Notes: generated by a model not told the origin, from the letters alone. A stretch of 64,000 nt of DNA from Paracoccaceae bacterium (GCA_947476475.1 CANJQT010000007.1:1-64000), one strand, 5' to 3'; counted from the stretch's first letter, positions 37,482 to 48,164 are shown. Translations and numbers: made by a program.

Positions 37482-40019
37482 TCAGGCGAGCGTCCGCTCG
37501 ATCTCTTCGCGCTCAAAGATCTCGATGACGTCATTCGGGCGCACATCATCATAGTTTTCAAAGGCCATGCCGCATTCCTGACCGGACTGCACTTCCTTGA
37601 CCTCGTCCTTGAATCTCTTGAGAGTTTTCAATGTTCCCTCGTGGACCACGACGTTGTCGCGCAGCAGGCGCACACCAGCCGACCGGCGGGCAATACCTTC
37701 GGTCACCAGACAGCCCGCGACCTTGCCCACGTTCGACACCTTGAAGACTTCAAGGACTTTGGCGTAGCCGATGAAGGTTTCGCGCACTTCGGCTTTCAGC
37801 AGGCCAGACGCGGCGGCTTTGATATCGTCAACCAGATCGTAGATAATCGAGTAATAGCGGATCTCGACGCCCTTCTGGTTGGCTGACGCGCGCGCCGAAG
37901 CATTGGCGCGGACGTTGAAGCCGATGACCGGAGCTTTTGAGGCTTCGGCAAGGCTGATATCCGATTCCGTGATGGCGCCGACACCGTAATGCAGCACGCG
38001 GACGCGCACTTCGTCGTTGCCGATTTTTTCCATAGCTTGAACAATCGCCTCGGCAGAACCCTGCACGTCGGCTTTCACCACGATCGGCAGTTCGGCCACG
38101 CTCTTGTCGGCCTTGGCCTTGGCCATCAGCTGTTCCATCGTGGTCGCGGCACCGGCTGCGGCGCGCTTGTCCTTCGCGGCTTTCTCGCGGTAGGTGGCGA
38201 TCTCGCGGGCCTGGGCTTCGGTTTCGACCACGTTCAGCACGTCACCGGCTTCGGGCGTGCCGTTCAGGCCCAGAACCTCGACCGGAACCGAGGGACCAGC
38301 CTCTGCAATGCGCTCGCCCTTGTCGTTGATCAGGGCGCGGACCTTGCCCCACTGTTCGCCGACCACGAAGATGTCACCCTGACGCAGGGTGCCGTTCTGG
38401 ACCAGAACCGTGGCAACCGGGCCGCGGCCCACATCAAGTTTGGCTTCGATCACAGCGCCAGAGGCGGCGCGGGTCGGATTGGCGCGCAGTTCAAGGATTT
38501 CGGCCTGAAGCGCGATGTTTTCCAGAAGCTTGTCGATCCCCTGGCCAGTCTTGGCCGAGACTTCCACATCCAGAACGTCACCGGACATGGCTTCGACGAC
38601 CACTTCGTGCTGCAGAAGATCGGTGCGGACCTTTTGCGGATTGGCGTCATACTTGTCGACCTTGTTGATCGCCACGATCATCGGCACCTTTGCCGCTTTC
38701 GCATGGGCAATCGCTTCGATCGTTTGCGGCATCACGGCATCATCCGCCGCAACCACCAGAACCACAATGTCAGTCACATGCGCGCCACGGGCCCGCATCG
38801 AGGTGAAGGCAGCGTGGCCGGGGGTGTCAAGGAAGGTCAGAACCGAACCGTTGTCGGTTGTCACCTGATAGGCCCCGATATGCTGGGTAATGCCACCGGC
38901 TTCGCCCGACACAACAGAGGTCTTGCGGATCGCATCCAGAAGCGAGGTCTTGCCGTGGTCGACGTGGCCCATGATCGTGACGATCGGCGGGCGCGGCACC
39001 AGATCTTCGTCGCGGTCCTGAACCGAGTCGATCACCTGTTCCACGTCGGCATCCGACACGCGCACGGCCTTGTGGCCGAATTCTTCGATCACCAGTTCGG
39101 CGGTGTCGGCGTCGATGGCCTGGTTCATCGTGACCATCATGCCCATCTTCATCAGCGACTTGACCACATCGGCGGCGCGTTCGGCCATCCGGTTTGCAAG
39201 TTCGGATACGACGATGGTTTCGGGCAGCTGCACGTCGCGCACCTGCTTTTCAGGCTTCTGGCTGAAGCCCATCGCCTTCTGACGGGCTTTTTCCTGCTTG
39301 CGCTTCATTGCGGCCATCGACCGCTGGCGGCCACCTTCGCCGTTCAGCGCATCGTTCAGCGAAAGTTTGCCGGTGCGGCGGCTGTCGTCGACCTTGGCCT
39401 TGCCGGTGCGATCATTCGCCGGGCTGCGGTCGTCGCGTTCGCGGTCGGTCTTGCGCGGGCCGACAGCGGCGACGCCCTTGGTTTCCGCACGCGCGGCGGC
39501 AGCTTCGGCTGCGGCCGGATCAATCGGTGCCGCAGGCGCGGCTTTCGAAAGCGGCTTGGTGCGCAGCACGTCTTGCTTGCGGGCCTCGCGGGTTTCGGTG
39601 TCGCGCGCCTTCTTGGCCTCTTCTTCGGCCTTCAGGCGCAACGCTTCCTGATGCTCACGCTCTTCGCGTTCCTTCGCCTCGATCTCGGCGCGGCGGCGGT
39701 CGCGTTCTTCTTCGCGGGCCTTGTCTTCGATGATCCGGCGGGCCGCATCTTCGACTTCACGAATCTTGGCGGCCTGAAGCGCCTTCAGACGGCGTTCCAT
39801 TTCCGCATCGGAAATCCCGGCGGGGCGCTTGGACGGATCGCCCAAGGCAGGGTTGGTGCTGCCGCCCGCTGCCGGGGCGCCCGGCTTCGGCACGACAACG
39901 CGTTTGCGTTTCGTCTCAACAATAACCGCCTTGGTGCGCCCATGGCTGAAGCTCTGCTTCACCTGTCCGGGGCGTCCGCCGCCGAGGCCGAGGGGTTTTT
40001 TGCCATCCGTATCGCTCAT
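37482..40019 (-). CDS. infB: Translation initiation factor IF-2
   Basis: IF-2 delivers initiator tRNA to the ribosome and hydrolyses GTP on subunit joining. The 845-residue protein starts [20 protein letters not shown], has a long charged, helical N-terminal region rich in E, R and K (about residues 80-260), and a G domain with [30 protein letters not shown] and [10 protein letters not shown]. The C-terminal IF2-C domains follow. The start at 40019 overlaps the ylxR-like stop in an ATGA; the longer frame upstream is an overlap artefact. It is the last gene of rimP-nusA-ylxR-infB. Confidence 0.97.
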   Translation of the reverse strand: MSDTDGKKPLGLGGGRPGQVKQSFSHGRTKAVIVETKRKRVVVPKPGAPAAGGSTNPALGDPSKRPAGISDAEMERRLKALQAAKIREVEDAARRIIEDKAREEERDRRRAEIEAKEREEREHQEALRLKAEEEAKKARDTETREARKQDVLRTKPLSKAAPAAPIDPAAAEAAAARAETKGVAAVGPRKTDRERDDRSPANDRTGKAKVDDSRRTGKLSLNDALNGEGGRQRSMAAMKRKQEKARQKAMGFSQKPEKQVRDVQLPETIVVSELANRMAERAADVVKSLMKMGMMVTMNQAIDADTAELVIEEFGHKAVRVSDADVEQVIDSVQDRDEDLVPRPPIVTIMGHVDHGKTSLLDAIRKTSVVSGEAGGITQHIGAYQVTTDNGSVLTFLDTPGHAAFTSMRARGAHVTDIVVLVVAADDAVMPQTIEAIAHAKAAKVPMIVAINKVDKYDANPQKVRTDLLQHEVVVEAMSGDVLDVEVSAKTGQGIDKLLENIALQAEILELRANPTRAASGAVIEAKLDVGRGPVATVLVQNGTLRQGDIFVVGEQWGKVRALINDKGERIAEAGPSVPVEVLGLNGTPEAGDVLNVVETEAQAREIATYREKAAKDKRAAAGAATTMEQLMAKAKADKSVAELPIVVKADVQGSAEAIVQAMEKIGNDEVRVRVLHYGVGAITESDISLAEASKAPVIGFNVRANASARASANQKGVEIRYYSIIYDLVDDIKAAASGLLKAEVRETFIGYAKVLEVFKVSNVGKVAGCLVTEGIARRSAGVRLLRDNVVVHEGTLKTLKRFKDEVKEVQSGQECGMAFENYDDVRPNDVIEIFEREEIERTLA

Positions 40020-40645
40020 GCCGGTCTCAGATCTTTCCCGGCGGATTGTCCGCCGTCCGCTTGCCGCAAGCCATTCAACTTTGCGGCCTCCTCTACAACA
40101 CGCTTCGTGAGTCCGCCAGCGGCAAGCGCCGCATGAACCACAGAATCGCGTCCAAATGCCATTCCCAGCTCGTTTGCCGTAAGACAACCGAACCAGCGCC
40201 CGCCCTCGGGCGTCCAGAGTTTACCCTTGCCGCGCTCGGATCCGTCCGATGCCTGCAGCAGAACCTTGGCACGCCCGTCGGACAGCCAGTCCTTCACTTT
40301 TTCATATCCGCAGACGGCATAGCCCGCCTTGCGGTCCAGCGAAATCAGTTCAACCACGCGCTTGGCCAGTCCGGCTTCCACCAGATCGACCAGCCCCGGC
40401 GGCACGGTCGCGGGCGCTTTTGCGGCGCGCGCGAACAGGCCCTTGGTGGCCGCCTTTTCGATGGCGGCCCGGTCAGCCGTCACCCAGATGCCCCGACCGG
40501 GCAACTTGGCCGCCAGATCGGGGAAGACCACGCCATCAGGCGACAGGACAAAGCGGATGAGGCCAGCCTTCGGCTGCACCTCGCCCGTTACGACGCAGCG
40601 CCGTTCCGGGTCTTCCTGCATCTTGTCCGCACCGCCGCGTGTCAT
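40016..40645 (-). CDS. YlxR-family RNA-binding protein (DUF448) with L7Ae-like domain
   Basis: The 209-residue protein has an N-terminal YlxR domain ([20 protein letters not shown] near residue 14-33, then [18 protein letters not shown]) and a C-terminal L7Ae/L30e-like RNA-binding part around residue 85-180 ([20 protein letters not shown]). YlxR proteins bind RNA; a role with RNase P or in transcription has been proposed in Bacillus. The start overlaps the nusA stop by one base and its stop overlaps infB by four, fixing it firmly in the operon. Confidence 0.92.
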   Translation of the reverse strand: MTRGGADKMQEDPERRCVVTGEVQPKAGLIRFVLSPDGVVFPDLAAKLPGRGIWVTADRAAIEKAATKGLFARAAKAPATVPPGLVDLVEAGLAKRVVELISLDRKAGYAVCGYEKVKDWLSDGRAKVLLQASDGSERGKGKLWTPEGGRWFGCLTANELGMAFGRDSVVHAALAAGGLTKRVVEEAAKLNGLRQADGGQSAGKDLRPA

Positions 40646-42249
40646 CAGGCATCAGCCTCTTCGTCTTCGGCCTCTGCCTCGGTCTCCAGTTCTGCCGGAT
40701 CGACCCAGCCCAGCTGAATCCGCGCCGTCATCACCAGATGCTGGGCTTCTTCAAGGCTCATTTCGAACTTCTCAAGCAGACCTTCGTCCTTGACACGTTC
40801 GCCGTTCACCGTGGTCCAGCCGCCGGCCAGTTCCCAGTCGGCGCAGGTGGCGAAGTCTTCCAGCGTTTTCACGCCGTCTTTGGCCAGGGCTTCCAGCATC
40901 TGCGGGGTAAGCCCATCGAAGTTCACCAGGCTGTCTTCGACACCCAGTGCACGGGCGGCGTCAAGGGCGGCCTTGTTCTGCGCTTCCAGATATTCGCGGG
41001 CGCGGGTCTGAAGTTCGGCCGCAGTGCTGTCATCGACGCCTTCGATGGTCAGAAGTTCGTCCTGATCCACATAGGCGACTTCTTCCAGATTGGCGAAGCC
41101 TTCGGACACCAGAAGCTGGGCGAAGAATTCGTCCAGATCCAGTGCTTCCATGAACAGCTTGGTGCGTTCGGCGAATTCGGCCTGACGGCGCTCGCTTTCA
41201 TCGGCTTCGGTCATGATGTCGATATCAAGGCCGGTCAGCTGGCTGGCAAGGCGCACGTTCTGGCCACGGCGACCGATGGCCAGCGACAGCTGCCCATCCG
41301 GCACCACGACTTCGATGCGGTTGTTTTCTTCGTCGATAACCACCTTCGACACTTCGGCAGGCTGAAGCGCGTTCACCAGGAAGGTGGCCGGGTCTTCGTT
41401 CCACGGAATGATGTCGATCTTTTCGCCCTGAAGCTCGTTCACAACCGCCTGAACGCGGCTGCCGCGCATGCCGACGCAGGCACCGACCGGGTCGATGGAG
41501 CTGTCATAGGAAATGACGCCGATCTTGGCGCGCGAACCGGGGTCGCGGGCCACGGCCTTGATCACGATGATGCCGTCATAGATTTCCGGCACTTCCATCT
41601 TGAACAGTTCGGCCATGAACTGCGGATCGGTGCGCGACAGGAAGACCTGCGGCCCACGCGCTTCGCGGCGCACGTCCTTGATATAGGCGCGGATCCGGTC
41701 GTTCGGGCGATAGCTTTCGCGGCCGATCTTTTCGGTGCGGCGCAGGATGGCTTCGCCACGGCCGATATCGACGATGATGTTGCCGTATTCCTCGCGCTTG
41801 ACGACGCCGTTGATGATCGTGCCCTTGCGGTCCTTGAATTCCTCGAACTGGCGGTCGCGTTCAGCTTCGCGGACCTTCTGCAGAATCACCTGCTTGGCCG
41901 ACTGGGCGGCGATGCGGCCCAGTTCCACCGGGGGAACCTCGTCCACGATCACGTCGCCGACCGAAGGCGCATCCAGGAACTGCTTGGCCTGCGCCACTGT
42001 CAGCTGCGCCTGGTAATTCTCGACCGCGTCATCTTCAACAACCGTGCGCACACGGGTGAAGGTGGCGCGACCGGTCTTGCGGTCGATCGCCACGCGGATA
42101 TCCATTTCCGAGCCATAGCGCGACTTCGCTGCGCGAGCGAGGCTCTCCTCCATCGCCTGGATCACCAGATCCGGGTCGATCATCTTTTCGCGCGCAACCG
42201 CCTCGGCGGTCTGCAAAAGCTCAAGCTGGTTGGCTGAAGTAATCGCCAT
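40645..42249 (-). CDS. nusA: Transcription termination/antitermination protein NusA
   Basis: NusA binds RNA polymerase and modulates pausing, termination and antitermination. The 534-residue protein has the N-terminal polymerase-binding domain ([20 protein letters not shown]), an S1 domain near residue 135-200, two KH domains ([38 protein letters not shown]) and C-terminal helix-hairpin-helix/acidic repeats ([20 protein letters not shown]). It ends in a glutamate/aspartate-rich tail. rimP lies one base upstream and ylxR overlaps the stop. Confidence 0.97.
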   Translation of the reverse strand: MAITSANQLELLQTAEAVAREKMIDPDLVIQAMEESLARAAKSRYGSEMDIRVAIDRKTGRATFTRVRTVVEDDAVENYQAQLTVAQAKQFLDAPSVGDVIVDEVPPVELGRIAAQSAKQVILQKVREAERDRQFEEFKDRKGTIINGVVKREEYGNIIVDIGRGEAILRRTEKIGRESYRPNDRIRAYIKDVRREARGPQVFLSRTDPQFMAELFKMEVPEIYDGIIVIKAVARDPGSRAKIGVISYDSSIDPVGACVGMRGSRVQAVVNELQGEKIDIIPWNEDPATFLVNALQPAEVSKVVIDEENNRIEVVVPDGQLSLAIGRRGQNVRLASQLTGLDIDIMTEADESERRQAEFAERTKLFMEALDLDEFFAQLLVSEGFANLEEVAYVDQDELLTIEGVDDSTAAELQTRAREYLEAQNKAALDAARALGVEDSLVNFDGLTPQMLEALAKDGVKTLEDFATCADWELAGGWTTVNGERVKDEGLLEKFEMSLEEAQHLVMTARIQLGWVDPAELETEAEAEDEEADA

Positions 42250-42250
42250 C

Positions 42251-42820
42251 TTACTCCTCCTCGGAAGTATCTTCTACGATGTCGTCAAACGCGGCTTCGT
42301 CGATGGCCTGAGTGGCCTTCTTCTGCCGCAGCATTTCAGTGATCAGTTCGTCGGTCAGGATCAGTTTCGCGTCGGCAAGCCAGTCGAATTTCAGGCCAAT
42401 GGTGCCTTCTTCGATTTCGATCAGAACCTCGTCGCCCTCTACGCCGCGCAAGAAGCCCTTGAAGCGCTTGCGCCCCTCGATCATCTCGCTGGTTTCGATC
42501 CGCACTTCGTAATCCGCCCAATGTTCGAAATCCTTGAGGCGGGTCAGGGGCCGGTCGATGCCGGGGCTGGACACTTCCAGATGATAGGCGTCGCCGATCG
42601 GGTCCTCGACATCGAGAACCGCGGAAACGGCGGTAGAGATCTTGCCGCAGTCGTCCACGTCGATGCCGCCTTCTGGGCGGTCGGCCATGATCTGCAACGT
42701 CTTGGTAAGTCCGCCCATCAGCCGGATTCGCACCAGTTCGAACCCCAGCCCTTCGATGGCAGGGGTGACAATTTCGGCAAGGCGACGGTCGATGGCGGTT
42801 TTGGCGATTAGATCAGTCAT
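42251..42820 (-). CDS. rimP: Ribosome maturation factor RimP
   Basis: RimP assists maturation of the 30S subunit. The 189-residue protein (ATG 42820) has the N-terminal RimP domain ([20 protein letters not shown]-type strand, here [18 protein letters not shown]) and [19 protein letters not shown], the most conserved family segment. A C-terminal SH3-like domain follows. The longer frame to 42946 runs through an intrinsic terminator and is not credible. It is the first gene of the nusA-infB operon. Confidence 0.95.
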   Translation of the reverse strand: MTDLIAKTAIDRRLAEIVTPAIEGLGFELVRIRLMGGLTKTLQIMADRPEGGIDVDDCGKISTAVSAVLDVEDPIGDAYHLEVSSPGIDRPLTRLKDFEHWADYEVRIETSEMIEGRKRFKGFLRGVEGDEVLIEIEEGTIGLKFDWLADAKLILTDELITEMLRQKKATQAIDEAAFDDIVEDTSEEE

Positions 42821-42841
42821 GGTCAGGCTTGGTCCAAAAAC

Positions 42842-42864
42842 AAAAAGCGGGCCAGAGGGCCCGC
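42842..42864 (-). terminator. Intrinsic terminator or attenuator just upstream of rimP
   Basis: On the minus strand GCGGGCC pairs with GGCCCGC (42847-42853 with 42858-42864, 4-base loop), followed directly by TTTTTG. It ends only 22 bases before the rimP ATG. It would stop read-through from the TspO gene, or attenuate the rimP-nusA-infB transcript if the promoter lies further upstream. Confidence 0.75.
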
Positions 42865-42985
42865 CGAACTTTCCGGTGGGCTGCGAGTTTGGACCCCGCA
42901 GCGCCTCTGTTGAGGGGGATATAGGGGAAAGGGGGCGGGGATGCAAGGATTGGATTCTGGCGACCGAAGACCCGGCCCGCTTGGA

Positions 42986-43435
42986 TCAGGGGTTGAACCT
43001 CCAGATCCACAAGTTCAGCGAAGCAGCGATGGTCAGCCACGCCAGATAGGGTGCAATCAGCGCCCCCGCCAGACGGTCAAGCCGCCAGAAGGCCACAAGC
43101 ATAAACGCCACGGCCAGCCAAAGGCCGCAGATAATCGCCAGCCCCGCGCCCACGCGATGCGCCCCGAAGAACACCGGCGTCCAAAGCGTGTTGAGCGCGA
43201 TCTGCAAGGCAAAGAGCGCCAGTGCGATACCGGCACCCGGCAGGTTCGCCACCCGTGCCGCGGCAATCGCCATCAGCACATAAAGCGTTGTCCAGACCAC
43301 CGGAAAGACCCACCCGGGCGGCGTCCATGGCGCCCGGTTAAGGCTTGCGTACCAGTCCGAAGGGCTGAACAGACTGCCCGTTGCTGCCGCCACAGTGACC
43401 GAAGCCAGAAAAATGACCAGTACGCGCCAGTCCAT
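42986..43435 (-). CDS. tspO: TspO/MBR family protein (tryptophan-rich sensory protein)
   Basis: TspO is a five-helix membrane protein related to the mitochondrial translocator; in Rhodobacter it binds porphyrins and affects oxygen-dependent pigment gene control. The 149-residue protein has five hydrophobic segments and the family's aromatic motifs: WYASLNRAPWTPPGWVFPVVW near residue 28-48, LNTLWTPVFFG near residue 81-91 and LNLWIWRFNP at the end. It lies 3 bases after the cupin gene's stop and upstream of the rimP terminator. Confidence 0.94.
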   Translation of the reverse strand: MDWRVLVIFLASVTVAAATGSLFSPSDWYASLNRAPWTPPGWVFPVVWTTLYVLMAIAAARVANLPGAGIALALFALQIALNTLWTPVFFGAHRVGAGLAIICGLWLAVAFMLVAFWRLDRLAGALIAPYLAWLTIAASLNLWIWRFNP

Positions 43436-43438
43436 CCT

Positions 43439-43792
43439 TTATCCTTCCACCGCTACGTAAACCTTGCGCACATGTTCGATCACCCGCCATTCGCCCTTCC
43501 AGCCCAAAGGCAGGTTGAACGCGTCACCGGGGCCAAACCGTTGCACCCTGCCATCGGCGTGGGTCAGTTCCACCAGCCCTTTCAGGAAATGGCAGAATTC
43601 CGACGAAGCGCTGCGGTCGGCCATGAACCGGCCGGGCGTGCATTCCCAAAGGCCGATGTCCACCTTGCCGTCGGGCGAGGTAAACAGCGACAGAGCTGCC
43701 TCTTTCTGGTTCCCCTCGATCGAGGTAGGCTTGGGCTTCAGCGGGCCAAGGTCGGTATCGGCAAGATGCAGAAAGGCGGACAGGTCGATCAT
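43439..43792 (-). CDS. Cupin-domain protein
   Basis: The 117-residue protein is a small single-domain cupin of the DUF861 type (GLWECTPGRFMADRSASSEF, FCHFLKGLVELTHADGRVQ, FGPGDAFNLPLGWKGEWRV). The tryptophan-rich second motif is typical of (S)-ureidoglycine- or ethanolamine-related cupins, but the reaction is unknown. I use the ATG at 43792; the frame to 43819 overlaps the next gene. It lies between a serine hydrolase and tspO on the minus strand. Confidence 0.85.
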   Translation of the reverse strand: MIDLSAFLHLADTDLGPLKPKPTSIEGNQKEAALSLFTSPDGKVDIGLWECTPGRFMADRSASSEFCHFLKGLVELTHADGRVQRFGPGDAFNLPLGWKGEWRVIEHVRKVYVAVEG

Positions 43793-43815
43793 GGCTTCTC
43801 TCTTGTTAAAAGGGG

Positions 43816-45036
43816 TCAAACGGCAAATGTCGCTTCAACGGCGCGCAGGCCCGCCATCGTCTGGTGGTAAAGATCCTCGCAGGTGAAGTCGGGCCAGGTT
43901 GACAGCTTCACCACCATCATACCGGTATCGGGGGCCACCATCACCATCTGGCCAAAGATCCCAAAGCAGTAATGACGGCCAAGGGTGCTGTCTTCCACCC
44001 AGAACTGGTTGCGATAGGTGCCGTTCGGCCAAGCCTTGTAATTATCTTCATCATAAAGCCCATGCGTGCCGTGCCGAATATCCTGGCACCAGGCGGCGGG
44101 CATGACCTGCCGCCCCTCGACCCGCCCCTCGTTCAGCAGCATCAGGCCAAAGCGCGCCATATCGCGCAGGCTGGCGCAGATGCCGCCGCAGGCCAGCCCA
44201 TAACCGGACCGGTCCACGGTCATGTCCGCATCCTCTGCCGCGCCCATCGGTTGCCAGATCCGTTCGGAAATGATTTGCGGCAGGCGCTTGCCCGTCACCC
44301 GTTCCATCGCATGGCCCAGAACGTCAGTCTCGATCGACCGATAGTTGAAGCGCGCACCATGGTCGGCCTCGGCCACCTTCATCTGCAGGATCTGTTCCCA
44401 CATGCAGGTCGGCCAGTTCGACACATCCATACCTTCGGGCGCCGGTTTCCAGCCGGAGGCATAATCCATCTTGCCCACATCGCTGTCGCGCACCGCGTAG
44501 TCTTCGACGAAGCGCACGCCCGAGGTCATGTCGAACACCTGTTGCAGCGTCGCCCCGTTCCAGGCTGTCGCGGCCAGTTCCGGCAGATAGGCGGTGATCG
44601 GGCGAGCGGGGTCCAGAAGCCCCTCGGCGATCAGGCAGCCAGCTGCGGCGGCGGTGATGGATTTCGACACCGATTGCAGCAGGTGCGGGCTGCGTTCGTC
44701 CATGCCATTGTGGTAACTTTCATGCAGAACACGGCCATTCTTCCACACATAGATCGCGTCGGTATAGGTGTCGTCCAGCATCTGGGCGAAACTGGTCATC
44801 TGCCCGTCAACGCCCTTGTAGGTGAAATCGTTCAGCGCAGCTGTGCCTGTCGAAAGCGCCGAAGGCTGCGCGGCCCGCCGGATCGGCGTGGTGGGCACCA
44901 TTTCGCGCACATGCTGAAACGCCCAGCGGTTCCAAGGCGCGCGGTCCCAGTCGATCAGCGGCGGTCGCATGTCGCGCGGTGGCGGAGAGCCGACCATGAT
45001 TGGCGGAACCGGACCGGAGTTCTTGTAGCTTTGCAT
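43816..45036 (-). CDS. Serine hydrolase, class C beta-lactamase family
   Basis: The 406-residue protein has the beta-lactamase/penicillin-binding fold. The nucleophile lies in LLQSVSKSITAAAAG (Ser-x-x-Lys near residue 125-128) and the second motif in FNYRSIETDVLGHAM (Tyr-x-Ser). There is no signal peptide, so it is probably a cytoplasmic esterase or amide hydrolase such as 6-aminohexanoate-dimer hydrolase-like enzymes rather than a secreted lactamase. The ATG at 45036 has AAGGGA 7 bases upstream. It heads a short run with the cupin and tspO. Confidence 0.87.
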   Translation of the reverse strand: MQSYKNSGPVPPIMVGSPPPRDMRPPLIDWDRAPWNRWAFQHVREMVPTTPIRRAAQPSALSTGTAALNDFTYKGVDGQMTSFAQMLDDTYTDAIYVWKNGRVLHESYHNGMDERSPHLLQSVSKSITAAAAGCLIAEGLLDPARPITAYLPELAATAWNGATLQQVFDMTSGVRFVEDYAVRDSDVGKMDYASGWKPAPEGMDVSNWPTCMWEQILQMKVAEADHGARFNYRSIETDVLGHAMERVTGKRLPQIISERIWQPMGAAEDADMTVDRSGYGLACGGICASLRDMARFGLMLLNEGRVEGRQVMPAAWCQDIRHGTHGLYDEDNYKAWPNGTYRNQFWVEDSTLGRHYCFGIFGQMVMVAPDTGMMVVKLSTWPDFTCEDLYHQTMAGLRAVEATFAV

Positions 45037-45117
45037 CAGGCATCCCTTCATCGGCGCAATGGAATTGCGCACCCTTCCTTTTTCTGCGCGCCCCGCCCGG
45101 TCAAGCCGGGTTGCGGA

Positions 45118-46086
45118 TCAGCCGCGCAAACGGTCCATTGCCCGCACCAGTTCGGCGGTGATCCCCACTTCCGACAGCGCGTGCCCCGCGCCCGGGACCA
45201 TCCGCAGGTCGGCCCGCTTCCAGCCCTGCGCCAGCAGCCACGCTGATTGCGGCGGGCAAATCATGTCATAACGGCCCTGCACGATCACCGCGGGAACATG
45301 CTCGATCCGCCCACGGTCGCGCAGGATCTGGCCGTCCTCCTCCAGAAACCCCTTGTTCAGGAAATAGTGGTTTTCCAGCCGGGCGAAGGCGCGGGCATAT
45401 TCGGGGGCCGCGTCCCCCACCATCCCGTCATTCTCGATCGAGGCCAGCGCATTTTCCCACCCCGCCCAGGCGCGGGCAAAGCGGGTCTCGGTGATGTAGT
45501 CGCCCGAAAACAGCCGACGGTGATAGGCGGCGATCATGTCGTGGCGCTCCGCTTCGGGGATGATCCCGGCGAAAGATTGCCAAAGGTCGGGCCAGAAGGC
45601 CGCGGCACCGCCGCCATAAAACCAGTCCAGTTCGCGCTGCATCATCAGGAAGACCCCGCGCAGGATCAGATGGCGAACCCGGTCCGGATGCGCTTCGGCA
45701 TAAAGCAGCGCAAGGGTCGCCCCCCAGCTGCCGCCAAACACCGTCCAGCTGTCGATCTCCAGCGCACTGCGGATCGCCTCGATATCGGCAATCAGATCCC
45801 AGGTCGTGTTCGCCTCGACCGTGGCATGGGGGCGCGACCGGCCGCAGCCGCGCTGATCGAACAGCACGATCCGGTAATGGGCGGGGTCGAAATAGCGCCG
45901 CATCGCCGGCGAACAACCGCCCCCCGGCCCGCCATGCAGCACGACGACGGGCTGGCCCTGCGGGTGCCCGGATTGTTCGACATAAATGCGGTGGCCGCCC
46001 GGCACATCCATCTGCCGCTGATCGAATGGTTCGATCGGCGGATAAAGGTGGCTGCCTGCGCGCTTTTGCCCTGCGATACGGTCCAT
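45118..46086 (-). CDS. pip: Prolyl aminopeptidase (proline iminopeptidase)
   Basis: This alpha/beta hydrolase (family S33) removes N-terminal proline from peptides. The 322-residue protein has the oxyanion segment VVVLHGGPGGGCSPAM, the nucleophile elbow FGGSWGATLALLYAEAHPD (Gly-x-Ser-x-Gly), LRGVFLMMQRELDWFYGGGA typical of Pip, and a late GAGHAL histidine. The start at 46086 is chosen because upstream sequence in the longer frame is shared with the divergent ubiG promoter. ubiG starts 45 bases away on the other strand. Confidence 0.94.
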   Translation of the reverse strand: MDRIAGQKRAGSHLYPPIEPFDQRQMDVPGGHRIYVEQSGHPQGQPVVVLHGGPGGGCSPAMRRYFDPAHYRIVLFDQRGCGRSRPHATVEANTTWDLIADIEAIRSALEIDSWTVFGGSWGATLALLYAEAHPDRVRHLILRGVFLMMQRELDWFYGGGAAAFWPDLWQSFAGIIPEAERHDMIAAYHRRLFSGDYITETRFARAWAGWENALASIENDGMVGDAAPEYARAFARLENHYFLNKGFLEEDGQILRDRGRIEHVPAVIVQGRYDMICPPQSAWLLAQGWKRADLRMVPGAGHALSEVGITAELVRAMDRLRG

Positions 46087-46131
46087 CAATCTACTATATA
46101 AGCCTTTCAAGGCCCCCGCCACCCGGAGAGA

Positions 46132-46872
46132 ATGCAGATGCTGAATACGGTAAACCCCGCCGAGGTCGCGAAATTCGAGGCAATGGCAGCCGAATGGTGG
46201 GACGCGGGCGGCAAGTTCAAGCCGTTGCACATGATGAATCCGGTCCGGCTGGACTACATCACCCGCCAGATCGCCGCCGAATTCGGGCGCGACCTGTCAA
46301 CCCCCCAGCCCTTCGCCGGCCTGCGCCTGCTGGACATCGGCTGTGGCGGCGGATTGCTGTCTGAACCGATGGCGCGGCTGGGTGCCATCGTGGTGGGCGC
46401 GGATGCGGCAGCCGGCAATATCCCTGTGGCCGCCCTGCATGCCGAACAGTCCGGCCTTGCCATCGATTACCGTCACACGACGGCCGAAGCCCTATCTGCA
46501 GCGGGTGAGGCCTTCGACGTGGTTCTGGCGATGGAGATCGTCGAACATGTCGCCGACCCGCAGGGCTTTGTCACCACTTGCCACGACTTGCTCAAACCCG
46601 GCGGGCTGATGATCATGTCGACCCTGAACCGCACCACCAAAAGCTTTCTTGCCGCGATCATCGGCGCGGAATGGATCATGCGCTGGCTGCCAAAGGGCAC
46701 CCATGACTGGGCAAAATTTATTCAGCCCGAAGAACTGAAAGCCCTGATCCGGCGCGCCGGCCTTGATCCGGTCGATGCCAAGGGCTTCACCTTCAATTTG
46801 GTCGGCTGGCAATGGTCGGTCTCGGACCGGGATCTGTCGGTCAATTATGTGACGGCCAGCCTGCGACGCTGA
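46132..46872 (+). CDS. ubiG: Ubiquinone biosynthesis O-methyltransferase UbiG
   Basis: UbiG carries out both O-methylations of ubiquinone synthesis with S-adenosylmethionine. The 246-residue protein has the family N-terminus ([20 protein letters not shown] with [16 protein letters not shown]), the SAM-binding [20 protein letters not shown] near residue 65-84, and [16 protein letters not shown] lies just upstream; a second ATG 6 bases in is an equally possible start. It is divergent from pip. Confidence 0.96.
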   Translation: MQMLNTVNPAEVAKFEAMAAEWWDAGGKFKPLHMMNPVRLDYITRQIAAEFGRDLSTPQPFAGLRLLDIGCGGGLLSEPMARLGAIVVGADAAAGNIPVAALHAEQSGLAIDYRHTTAEALSAAGEAFDVVLAMEIVEHVADPQGFVTTCHDLLKPGGLMIMSTLNRTTKSFLAAIIGAEWIMRWLPKGTHDWAKFIQPEELKALIRRAGLDPVDAKGFTFNLVGWQWSVSDRDLSVNYVTASLRR

Positions 46873-46890
46873 GGCGGTGCCCCCCGCGTT

Positions 46891-47334
46891 TCATTCCCCG
46901 CCAAGCCGCTGCCGCAGGTCGCGCAGAACCGGCAGCGCCGCTTTCACCCTGTCCGCCCCCACCGCGCGCACCACATCGCCTATCACCGGGGCAACGGCAG
47001 CCAACGCCGCATCGCGCGCCGACCGGCCCGAGGGGCTGATCGACACGAATTTGCGCCGCGCATCGTCCCAGTCGGGGCGGATATGCACATGGCCCGCCCA
47101 TTCGAGCTTGGACAGGGTATTGGTCATTGCCCCCCGGGTGACGTGAAAGGCATCGGCAAGCTGCGCCGGCGTGCGTTCATCGTTCAGATGCGCAAGGTGG
47201 TTCAGCACCGAAAAATGCGACAGTTCCATCCCCTTGGGCAACACCCGCGCGATCACGTTGCGCGCCAGTTGGTCCGCGGTGAACACCTCGGAAAAAAGCG
47301 CGATTGCCAGGGCGTCGATATGGTCGCTCATCAC
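46891..47334 (-). CDS. MarR family transcriptional regulator
   Basis: The 147-residue protein is a winged-helix regulator of the MarR type. It has helical dimerisation segments at both ends, the recognition region AQLADAFHVTRGAMTNTLSKLEWAGHV near residue 57-83, and the wing IRPDWDDARRKFVSISPSG. The N-terminus overlaps the end of the nitrilase-like gene (4 bases), so it is probably coexpressed with it. The ligand is unknown; a neighbour is a likely target. Confidence 0.92.
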   Translation of the reverse strand: MMSDHIDALAIALFSEVFTADQLARNVIARVLPKGMELSHFSVLNHLAHLNDERTPAQLADAFHVTRGAMTNTLSKLEWAGHVHIRPDWDDARRKFVSISPSGRSARDAALAAVAPVIGDVVRAVGADRVKAALPVLRDLRQRLGGE

Positions 47335-48161
47335 GGCCCCTCGAATGGGCGGTCGTGGGTCAGGCTTGGCACACGGGCGCGCGCCTTGCGGACGGCATCA
47401 AGGTCCAGATCAACCAGTGTCACCCCCGGATCACTGCCGCCATCGGCCAGCACTTCGCCCCACGGCGCCACGGCCAGCGAATGGCCGTGGGTGCGGCGCG
47501 GGCGGCCATTGTGGCTGGCGTGGCTGCCGCATTGCGCCGGGGCCAGAACGAAACAGCCGTTTTCAATAGCCCGCGCGCGCAACAGGCTCTCCCAATGCGC
47601 CGCCCCTGTGGTGTCGTTGAAGGCGGCGGGCACGGTCAGGATTGTCGCCCCCGCCTGCGCCAGCCGCCGGTAAAGCTGCGGGAAGCGCACGTCATAGCAC
47701 ACGCTCAGGCCGATCGCGCCGAACGGCGTCTGGGCCAGCACCGCGCGGTCACCGGGCCGGTAGCCCGACGATTCGCGATATTGCTCGGTTTCTGACACGT
47801 TCACGTCGAACATATGGATCTTGTCATAGCGGGCAGCAATCCCGCCATCGGGGCCGATCAGGAAAGACCGGTTGGCAAAGCGCCCGTCCGCATCCCCGGT
47901 CAGCAGCCCCAGCGAGCCGATCAAAAGCCAGATCCCCAGCCGCGCTGCTTCGGCCCGCAGGGCGGCCAGGGTCGGATCATCGCTTTCATGGCGCAAAACG
48001 GCGTGCTGATGGACGCGGTCGGACGACAGGCAATTCGTCACCTCCGGCGTCAGGATAAATCCTGCCCCGCCGGCATGGGCCTTGCGGATCAGATCCAGCG
48101 TCACCGGCAGGTTCGCTGCCGGATCGTCACTGACAGAAAGCTGGATAAGGCCCGCGCGCAT
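47331..48161 (-). CDS. Carbon-nitrogen hydrolase family protein (Nit2-like amidase)
   Basis: The 276-residue protein belongs to the nitrilase superfamily. The Glu-Lys-Cys triad is visible: GFILTPEVTNCLSSD (Glu near residue 40), RYDKIHMFDVNV (Lys near residue 110) and GLSVCYDVRFPQLYRRLA (Cys near residue 144). Sequence and length fit the Nit1/Nit2 branch, omega-amidase or deaminated-glutathione amidase, more than true nitrilases. It lies 3 bases after the glutaredoxin gene, which would fit a glutathione-repair role, though that is only an inference. Confidence 0.92.
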   Translation of the reverse strand: MRAGLIQLSVSDDPAANLPVTLDLIRKAHAGGAGFILTPEVTNCLSSDRVHQHAVLRHESDDPTLAALRAEAARLGIWLLIGSLGLLTGDADGRFANRSFLIGPDGGIAARYDKIHMFDVNVSETEQYRESSGYRPGDRAVLAQTPFGAIGLSVCYDVRFPQLYRRLAQAGATILTVPAAFNDTTGAAHWESLLRARAIENGCFVLAPAQCGSHASHNGRPRRTHGHSLAVAPWGEVLADGGSDPGVTLVDLDLDAVRKARARVPSLTHDRPFEGP

Positions 48162-48164
48162 CCG

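Noticed and set aside
37989-40136. A 715-codon open frame on the plus strand opposite infB
   Set aside because: It is the antisense shadow of infB. Histidine- and phenylalanine-rich composition, no recognisable domain and full overlap with a certain gene mark it as an artefact of high GC.
40639-42237. A 532-codon plus-strand frame opposite nusA
   Set aside because: It is the antisense shadow of nusA with no domain.
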